NCBI GenBank assembly: GCA_965116215.1
Contig: OZ220494.1
Coordinates: 1,760,587-1,824,586, forward strand
Direction: 5' to 3'
DNA length: 64,000 nt
Source of the DNA: CBDBKL01 sp965116215
GTDB lineage: Bacteria > Bdellovibrionota > Bdellovibrionia > Bdellovibrionales > JAKFYE01
Positions 59,001-64,000 of the stretch are shown in pieces; position 1 is the stretch's first letter, and every line of letters begins with the position of its first letter. The notes under the pieces are model-generated. The model was not told the DNA's origin. It saw only the letters and a program-made list of their open reading frames with translations, and did no database searches. Made by a program: the position numbers and the translations under genes.

Positions 59001-59413
59001 CACAGATACATACATATTTAGAGCAGATCTTTTATTGTTTGTCTTATGGAAGGAGGGTTGACGATTCGCTTTTGAAGGAAGAGTGGGTGCAATACATATT
59101 GAAGTTGGAAGAGCCTCCAATGGCCAGATTGTTAAAAAGTGGAGAATCCGAGTGGCCTTATCTTTATAAGAAAAGTAATAGTATTATAGAGGGGCGAATA
59201 GATCTTTGGGGGGATGTGGATGGTGTGCGATGGATTGTTGATTATAAAACAGGATCTCATAATCAATTGAGAGAAGAGGGATTTTGTCAAATGAGGGCCT
59301 ATGCTGAAGCTCTGGATTCTAAGTGTTCGGTAGAAGATGTACGGCTGGTACTTTTATATCCTCTATCTCGGAAAGTTTATACTGAAAAATGGGAAAAATT
59401 TAACTTGTGTTAA
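56027..59413 (+). CDS. addA: AddA-like UvrD-family helicase with C-terminal nuclease
   Basis: A superfamily 1 helicase-exonuclease of about 1128 aa. Motifs: I, SAAAGAGKTTQL; Ia, VATFTRKATQEL; II, WLIDEFQDI; III, VGDSQQSIYLFRGA; IV, VNYRSIPPL; V, MTIHKAKGLQF; VI, ERLFYVAVTRAKE. The C-terminal PD-(D/E)XK domain shows GRIDLWGD and IVDYKTGS. This is the AddA layout, the motor and nuclease for double-strand break resection. I choose the ATG at 56027, which has GGAG six bases before; 56015 is possible. It overlaps addB by 25 bases. A charged insertion sits at about residues 470-520. Confidence 0.93.
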   Translation: MQGPSSQLKRSIIYSAAAGAGKTTQLVDRVFTFAEVFYKEHDRYPRIIVATFTRKATQELRERLRKRAIESGSQGFIQFTLSKNNLMIKTIDGVLQLLIRRYGMHLGIDSDFRFITGREKKREAKKILKELIESCEKFSSLLEDYTLEELTDCFIELERRMLLSSLEWSFYRFPDLEDRAWRDYHHKVKEPLGGVLKDLECCDHLNKSWEKLKKQFEELYEKSSWKKSERIQRDDSFKQKENEVSWSDFYKNIKDIEIKKCRWSKDSAVSKELKVRVDSIIDELKRFDDKYDIDFWKRAEQGHKVFQELSREFHSRLWDYRLQQGCLTEEDLGPIGRYLLKKYPKLAESFSQEWDYWLIDEFQDISPDQVEILKVLVGTCPQFIVGDSQQSIYLFRGARPDVFRQKIGDVESLKGEVKEMSVNYRSIPPLVAFINQLFQKLNPKQFKKMFSEEKKLLDPNKNVANFYIGEKKKEKLSHGGELAENFEEKGGTKSDIKGEEEGRHKIENEKISTEQEMDFIRREINRLFEKNPEKQIAVLCQTNQQVKVVDRFLSQSGLVTQIFSSGVFGKRREIQDLIQIIKVLVNPYDDFSLVGVLRSPWFFVDEAVLVQFIGRKKSLWSEIKNRNINSIELLKSYQEKAQKVGLTETLVEIIIERGLLKSSLALDPTGQREANICKFISLLQLEDHRSGFNCLEFISNMELDNKEEDAVSSVVSQRVRIMTIHKAKGLQFDYVFIPFIHKKSSQSQSELLDFNEDDNKYGLKVKMPLALSSNLDPHKRESLPPIDAWRGKRSQWESDERERLFYVAVTRAKEEVWITGRGKCEGGSILEKINASGFFNDSNFDRDVLSIDRRSSLSEKMCLEQKTVEKMGMTKINLEGQRRKCHDFTYTFFHELNGGAVFLEKEKPFSEDRDFLTDKGEKENRVSKPKLKPIEWGWRSCLAQFQSVSDLVRQSGDGEGSSQQKGFKDFMSSRSVRPADKINYIEKTLKGSQIHTYLEQIFYCLSYGRRVDDSLLKEEWVQYILKLEEPPMARLLKSGESEWPYLYKKSNSIIEGRIDLWGDVDGVRWIVDYKTGSHNQLREEGFCQMRAYAEALDSKCSVEDVRLVLLYPLSRKVYTEKWEKFNLC

Positions 59414-59640
59414 GGCTCCCTGTTTTTCAAGGTTTATCAGTTATAGGATAAGACAATGGCTTTAGACGAATATTAAAACTGTGTTTTGAGGTCTTATGAT
59501 GTTATATGATAAAGTTACTCAGAGCCCACATAAGTGATAAAATAAATATAATGATGTGAAATGGACCTACGGATAAATATCTTAGGGATTGGCTGAAGTT
59601 AAAAGGGCGATAGAGGGGAGTGCTCATTTTGGAAGAACGT

Positions 59641-60465
59641 ATGGAAGGTTATTTAAAGGGGTTTGGAGGGACCGAGCTTTTTTACCAACAGTGGATCTCT
59701 AAAAATCCAAAAGGCTCTCTGATTGTGACTCATGGTTTGGGTGAACACTCTGATGCCTATGACCGATTAGCACAAGCTGTTTTAGAAAACTGGAATGTTT
59801 ATGCTTGGGATCTGCGAGGACACGGGCGTTCTGAGGGAAAGAGAGGGACTATTGATAAATTTGAAGATTACTCTGAAGACTTAATGTCCTTTACTGAATT
59901 TGTATTGAAAATGAGGGAGGAAAAGGGTCCTCTTGTTCTATTGGGTCACTCGATGGGAGGATTAATTATTGCACGCTCCCTTGTTTTAAAAGGTGATATG
60001 GGCACGAGTGGAGTGGTTATGAGTTCACCCTTATTTGGTATCTCTGTAAATGTTCCACGGGTGAAAGAATTTCTAGGAAAAATGGCTTCTCAATTCTTAC
60101 CGAATTGGACAATGGGCAATCAAATCGAAGATACAGTTTTGACACATGATGCAGAAATTCTTGAAGAGATTCAACATGATCCCTTGAGACATAATAAAAT
60201 CAGTATAACCTTGTTTATGGCTTTCTTAGAGCACTGTGAAATAGCTAAAAAGTCAGCTTCCAAGATAACTCTACCCATATTGATTCAGCAGGCAGGTAGA
60301 GATTATGTCGTCCGTGTTGAATCGACTCGTCAGTTTTATAATAATTTGGGATCAAAAAATAAAAAATTAATTATTTATGATGGTCAATATCATGAAATAT
60401 ACAATGAATTAAAGAGAGAAGGTACATTTTCAGATCTACGATCTTGGCTTAATTCTTTTTTGTAA
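59641..60465 (+). CDS. Alpha/beta hydrolase, monoacylglycerol-lipase-like
   Basis: A 274-aa serine hydrolase of the Hydrolase_4 group. It has the oxyanion-site HGLGEHSDAYDRLA, then DLRGHGRSEGKRG, the nucleophile elbow GHSMGG, the acid AGRDYVV and the late histidine in YHEIYNE. These match bacterial monoacylglycerol lipases and lysophospholipases. The ATG at 59641 has GGAAG five bases before; a GTG at 59620 would add seven residues. No signal peptide, so likely cytosolic or membrane-associated. It lies 227 bases after addA and may have its own promoter. Confidence 0.88.
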   Translation: MEGYLKGFGGTELFYQQWISKNPKGSLIVTHGLGEHSDAYDRLAQAVLENWNVYAWDLRGHGRSEGKRGTIDKFEDYSEDLMSFTEFVLKMREEKGPLVLLGHSMGGLIIARSLVLKGDMGTSGVVMSSPLFGISVNVPRVKEFLGKMASQFLPNWTMGNQIEDTVLTHDAEILEEIQHDPLRHNKISITLFMAFLEHCEIAKKSASKITLPILIQQAGRDYVVRVESTRQFYNNLGSKNKKLIIYDGQYHEIYNELKREGTFSDLRSWLNSFL

Positions 60466-60784
60466 GAATACTTTTTTATCCTTGGTAAAAAGTCGATAAA
60501 ATTAGAGTCTCTATTCTGCTCTTGAGTCATTTAGTCACCAGAAAAAGTATCATTCTCTATCTATGTGTTTGGTCGTATTATTATATAAAATAGCTATGGG
60601 AGTTCGTTATGCCTTTGGTGCAAAGTGTATCTTGGCGACCCCTAGCGTTATATATCCTTTAAAACATCTATAATGGTTCATGACTTGATTCGAAGAGATT
60701 GGTAAAAATAGAGAGAGGTTAGCAATGGATCGCTGAAGTTTTTTCCCTACTTTATGCCATAGATTGCAACTTAAGGGAGGTGGG
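60466..60784. other. Intergenic region before the kinase-like gene
   Basis: About 320 bases of AT-rich sequence with no convincing gene. A strong AAGGGAGG ribosome site at 60773-60780 belongs to the following GTG start. Confidence 0.4.
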
Positions 60785-63100
60785 GTGCGTTTATCAATAT
60801 CGAATAAGATTTTCTTATTTTTCTTGAGCATTCTACTGCCTCTTATAGGTGTGATTCTATGGCAAACCACATCTCTATTTCAAAAAGATAAAGAGCCCTT
60901 TCTCTATGAATTTTCCAAAAAGTTTGCGGTCAATATGTCACGTCGCACAGAAGACCGGATTGTCAGTTTGAAAAATAAGATGGCCTCTTTTGTGAGTCAT
61001 CGTGAATCGTTTATCTCCGTTCATAAACCACTTGTTGATAATGTCTTATTTTCTTCAGGCTATGAACAGTTTTTTGCTATAGGTGTACTTCAATTTGATG
61101 GACAGTCCTGGAAGACTTATTGGTTTGAAAAAAATATTCAAACAGTACCCTCTATTGCTTGGTTTAAAGATTATGAACCCAGTCTTTTGAAGGCTATTCC
61201 CTTTGATACTCTTCAGGAAAGTCATTTTTTACATCTTAAAAAAGAAAATTCAAATTCTGTCTTTGGCTTCGCTTTTCCAGTGACTATTGAGAAAAATGCT
61301 GTGGCAGTTATTGTGGCACTTTTTGGCCCGGAGACGATGAGTGATTTAGTTGCAGACTTTAAGGGTGACATGAATGAAGTGTACTTACTTGATAATAAGG
61401 GTTTTATTTTTGCTCATCCTTCAGACGATCGTGTGGGTCAATTTGCGGCGAATACACCTCAAGATATGAAAGAGGTGTATTTCACAGGGGAGAGTAAAAA
61501 TGAACAAGGAGACACTCTTGTCACCAGTTACAGGAGAGTGGAGGGCTCTAATTTATATGCTGTAGCTTCAATTCAGAAAGATATGGCCTTTACCATTTTA
61601 GAAGATCTTTTTTGGCAGACACTTGCTATAGGCTTGGGTTTTATTATTTTGGCCTTTGTCTTTGCTTCGTTTTTTGCAAAGAAGTTTACTCAGTCTTTTT
61701 CAGAGATAAAATCTATTCTTACAAATTTTCGTAGGGGTCAATTTCAAGTTAAAGTGAATGCCAATGATGAAATTGGAGAGTTAGAAGATGATTTTGAGGA
61801 CCTAAGGTGTCATTTGATAAACCGAGAGAAAGAATGGGATCATGAAAAAGAGGCTTTAGCGCAAAAGGAGAGAACGTCCGCATTTGAAGAGTTAAGTGGT
61901 CGTTTGGCAAATGAAATAAAAAGTCCACTTTTGGGGATTTTAGGTCATGCTCAATTGGCCAAAATGAAGGCAAACGGTGAATTTAAAAAGCATGTAGAAA
62001 TAATTGAACAAGAAACGCGTAAAGTGAGAGAGCTTATTGAAAGCCTCATTAAATTTGCAAGACTTGAAAAAGTTCCTTTTTCACGAGTTGACCTACATCA
62101 GGTTTTGAATCGTATTTTAAATTTTGTAAATCATCAATTTCTACTGAAAGGGATAAAACTTTACAAACATTTTGAGTCAACGTCAGAGGTTTATGCCAAT
62201 GTCAATCAGCTAGAGTATGTTTTGTTAAACCTTATGATGAACGCAAGCCAGGCTGTAGAGAATTCTGATCAGAAAGAGATTCATATTTATTTGCGAAATA
62301 TAGAGGATAAAAAGTGTGTACAGTTAAAAATCCAAGATACAGGACCTGGAATGAGTGCAGAAGTTAAGGAGCGTATATTTGAACCTCTTTTTACAGATGA
62401 AAAATCCTCATTTTCTGATCGAAGGGGTATTGGCTTATCTGCCTCATTAGGTATTATGAAAAATCATAAGGCAAAGTTTTATGTAGAATCAGACATGGGT
62501 TCGGGAACGGCATTTTTTATAGAACTTCCCTTCTGTGACTTTGTCTCTTCTTTGATCTCAGAAAAAAAAGATAAGCTATTAGATAAAAACAAAGAAGTCT
62601 CCCTTGAAGAAAATTTTCTCCATGAGAAGGGGAGTCCATTGTCAGAGAGGACAAAAGAAGAACCTGTGACCTTATCACCTGGCTCTAGCATTCAACGTCA
62701 TACAGAAACAAGCGACTTAGAAATAATTGGATTTCATGAAACGCAGATGCCATTGTCTGGTGTGAATAGTGAGAGTGAGCCCCACAGAGAGGGGGAGGTT
62801 TCTGAAGTGCAATCTTCTTTGTCTGTACAAGACTGGAGCTTATCACAAAAAGAAAAGATTTCTTCTGTTACACGGCCATCTCTATCTCATGCTCTCAATG
62901 AGAAAGAAGATTTTGCTAAAAAAGAAATAATAGATCAATCCAAGGATGGAGGATCTGTTTCCGGTTTAGGGAAAAGATTTTCTAAACCTGAAGGTTTGCA
63001 GTTAACAGAAAAAGAGGAAAATGAGTTGAGGGACTTAAAAAATCAGTTTTTTTTAAAGAAATTTCATGTGAAGATACGTAAACCAAGGATTAAAGATTGA
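60785..63100 (+). CDS. Histidine-kinase-like membrane sensor lacking the phospho-acceptor histidine
   Basis: A 771-aa protein. It has a membrane helix near residues 9-27, an extracytoplasmic Cache-like sensor (about 30-270, with VYLLDNKGFIFAHP), a second helix (275-297), HAMP, then HisKA and HATPase domains. In the HisKA helix the expected HEIxxPL reads LANEIKSPL: Asn replaces His (about residue 376, codon at 61910-61912). ATP-binding motifs remain: N box LLNLMMNASQAV, G1 DTGPGM, F box FEPLFTDEKSS and G2 RGIGLS. It may bind ATP but not autophosphorylate at this site. A 180-residue Ser/Glu/Lys-rich tail follows. Start: the GTG at 60785, after AAGGGAGG. It overlaps the response regulator gene. 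Confidence 0.85.
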   Translation: MRLSISNKIFLFFLSILLPLIGVILWQTTSLFQKDKEPFLYEFSKKFAVNMSRRTEDRIVSLKNKMASFVSHRESFISVHKPLVDNVLFSSGYEQFFAIGVLQFDGQSWKTYWFEKNIQTVPSIAWFKDYEPSLLKAIPFDTLQESHFLHLKKENSNSVFGFAFPVTIEKNAVAVIVALFGPETMSDLVADFKGDMNEVYLLDNKGFIFAHPSDDRVGQFAANTPQDMKEVYFTGESKNEQGDTLVTSYRRVEGSNLYAVASIQKDMAFTILEDLFWQTLAIGLGFIILAFVFASFFAKKFTQSFSEIKSILTNFRRGQFQVKVNANDEIGELEDDFEDLRCHLINREKEWDHEKEALAQKERTSAFEELSGRLANEIKSPLLGILGHAQLAKMKANGEFKKHVEIIEQETRKVRELIESLIKFARLEKVPFSRVDLHQVLNRILNFVNHQFLLKGIKLYKHFESTSEVYANVNQLEYVLLNLMMNASQAVENSDQKEIHIYLRNIEDKKCVQLKIQDTGPGMSAEVKERIFEPLFTDEKSSFSDRRGIGLSASLGIMKNHKAKFYVESDMGSGTAFFIELPFCDFVSSLISEKKDKLLDKNKEVSLEENFLHEKGSPLSERTKEEPVTLSPGSSIQRHTETSDLEIIGFHETQMPLSGVNSESEPHREGEVSEVQSSLSVQDWSLSQKEKISSVTRPSLSHALNEKEDFAKKEIIDQSKDGGSVSGLGKRFSKPEGLQLTEKEENELRDLKNQFFLKKFHVKIRKPRIKD

Positions 63101-63933
63101 AGATATCAGAGCTTCGAAAAGATTTTTTGGTCTATATAGTAGATGATGAAGAAAGTGTTTGTCGCATTTTGAGGCAACACCTCAAAGATGCAGGTTATGT
63201 TGTAAAAGTATTTACTAGTGCTGAAGATGTACTGAAAAAAATTAAAGTGGCACCGCCTCATATCATATTAAGTGATTTTCATATGTCAGGACTATCTGGC
63301 CTTGAATTACTTGAAAGAGTTTGTGAAATAAGTGATGAAATTCAATTTTTAATAATGATTTCTCATGCCAATTTAGAAACTGGGCTACAGGCCATGAGGT
63401 TAAGGGCTTATGACTATATTTATAAACCCTTTGAAGAGTTAGAGGATGTTATCAGAAAAGTAGATAAGGCTGCTGAAAAATTATATTTGCAATATGAAAA
63501 TGAACAACTTCTTAATGAATTAGAGAAAAAAAACAAAAAAATGAGTCAATTAACCCCTCATCTCAAAGATGAGAAAAAAGATATTGAAAGATTAGAGGTG
63601 CTTATAGAGGGTATTGAACAAGCAAAGAATTTAAAAGAAACAGTACAGGTTTACTTAAATCAAGTGAGTGAGTTAATGGAGGGGGCTTCTGTTATTTTTT
63701 TAAGATATATGCCATCTTATATGGCGTTGTCTGCTGTGCAGAGTTCTCAATATCCCATAGAAAAATTAAGACAAGTGGGTGTTAAATTAGATGATATTGA
63801 ATCTAATGCCGTTATTAGTGTTTTGAGAAAGCCCCATAAGATGCAGAAATTACAGTCCCTTGTCCGTACAGTTTTAAAGAAGAGAAATTTATGGCGTTGC
63901 CTTTGGAAATTAAAGAGGGGTTTGTGGGCATAA
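63097..63933 (+). CDS. Response regulator with coiled coil and GAF-like domain, frame broken near the 3' end
   Basis: Residues 11-125 form a receiver domain with the acidic pocket VDDEE (Asp16, Asp17), phospho-acceptor SDFHMSG (Asp60), Ser89 and the YKPFE lysine (Lys110). A coiled coil (about 125-165) leads into a GAF-like region. The TTG start overlaps the stop of the kinase-like gene. The frame ends at 63933 in a run with no GAF character (LKKRNLWRCLWKLKRGLWA). From 63873 the -1 frame reads as a continuing GAF-like strand pattern and stays open to the window end. The true product is probably the joined protein, by a programmed shift or after a sequencing or mutational base loss. Confidence 0.8.
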   Translation: MKISELRKDFLVYIVDDEESVCRILRQHLKDAGYVVKVFTSAEDVLKKIKVAPPHIILSDFHMSGLSGLELLERVCEISDEIQFLIMISHANLETGLQAMRLRAYDYIYKPFEELEDVIRKVDKAAEKLYLQYENEQLLNELEKKNKKMSQLTPHLKDEKKDIERLEVLIEGIEQAKNLKETVQVYLNQVSELMEGASVIFLRYMPSYMALSAVQSSQYPIEKLRQVGVKLDDIESNAVISVLRKPHKMQKLQSLVRTVLKKRNLWRCLWKLKRGLWA

Positions 63934-64000
63934 CACTTGTTTTAAAGCAGGTCAAAAATAATACAGAATTAAGGGCTGTAAATAGTTTCAATAAATTCTT
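63873..64000 (+). other. -1-frame continuation of the response regulator's GAF-like domain (runs off right edge)
   Basis: Read in the -1 frame from the heptamer T TTA AAG (63873-63879), the sequence gives FKEEKFMALPLEIKEGFVGI and on to the window end with no stop. This has the strand pattern of a GAF domain (LPLxxxxxxxGxxxL), unlike the in-frame end of the regulator. Confidence 0.6.

Noticed and set aside
1..64000. tRNA, rRNA, insertion sequence, prophage or toxin-antitoxin genes
   Set aside because: I looked for tRNA T-arm patterns, transposase motifs and paired small genes by eye and found none I could support; a tRNA scan and profile search would be decisive.

Overview
The window reads as chromosome from a low-GC, Gram-negative bacterium. 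The evidence for Gram-negative is an LpxH-type lipid A hydrolase, several lipoproteins with clear lipoboxes, an RND transporter, DsbD, and a MurE carrying the DNPR motif of meso-diaminopimelate ligases. The Ser/Thr kinase with PEGA domains, the Sel1-repeat proteins, the large unknown lipoproteins and the low GC fit the Bdellovibrionota (Bacteriovorax-like) or former Deltaproteobacteria best. That placement is inference from gene content, not a match.

Layout. 1-2 kb: an edge-truncated RsuA/RluB pseudouridine synthase, an unknown gene and a coiled-coil protein. 2-7 kb (minus): an RND transporter overlapping dsbD. 7-13 kb: a DEDDh exonuclease with a WYL-like tail, a repeat cluster, a signal peptidase II fused to a HAMP-like tail, an oligopeptide-binding lipoprotein, and a degenerate trypsin-like protein with Sel1 repeats. 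13-17 kb: PBP4-type peptidase, hpt/tdk salvage pair, zinc-ribbon membrane protein. 17.6-40.7 kb: the division and cell wall (dcw) cluster in the order rsmH, ftsL, ftsI, [outer-membrane-like gene, Sel1 lipoprotein], murE, murF, mraY, murD, ftsW, murG, murC, murB, [reversed DUF2779 nuclease gene], ftsQ, ftsA, ftsZ. It has no mraZ and no ddl. 40.8-45.7 kb: lpxH, recN, an amidohydrolase lipoprotein, nadK. 46-50 kb: a 1117-residue unknown lipoprotein and a small exported protein. 50-52.6 kb: PEGA Ser/Thr kinase and coaE, divergent. 52.9-59.4 kb: an AddB/AddA-type helicase-nuclease pair. 59.6-64 kb: a monoacylglycerol-lipase-like hydrolase, a histidine-kinase-like protein lacking the phospho-acceptor histidine, and an overlapping response regulator whose GAF-like tail is broken by a -1 frame change at the right edge.

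The dcw genes make one coherent pathway, from UDP-MurNAc-peptide synthesis (murB, C, D, E, F) through lipid I/II (mraY, murG) to septal synthesis (ftsW, ftsI) and the Z-ring (ftsA, ftsZ). Most neighbours overlap or nearly touch, so they are probably co-transcribed in blocks.

No clear new multi-gene defence or mobile system was found. The most unusual items are a family of intergenic elements with long inverted-repeat ends (8.1, 35.0 and 52.7 kb), a 219-bp in-frame tandem array in the Sel1 lipoprotein gene, the LspA-HAMP fusion, the pseudo-protease with Sel1 repeats, the DUF2779 nuclease with an apparent export signal, and the pseudo-kinase plus frame-broken regulator at the right edge. I saw no tRNA, rRNA, CRISPR array, insertion sequence or phage gene.
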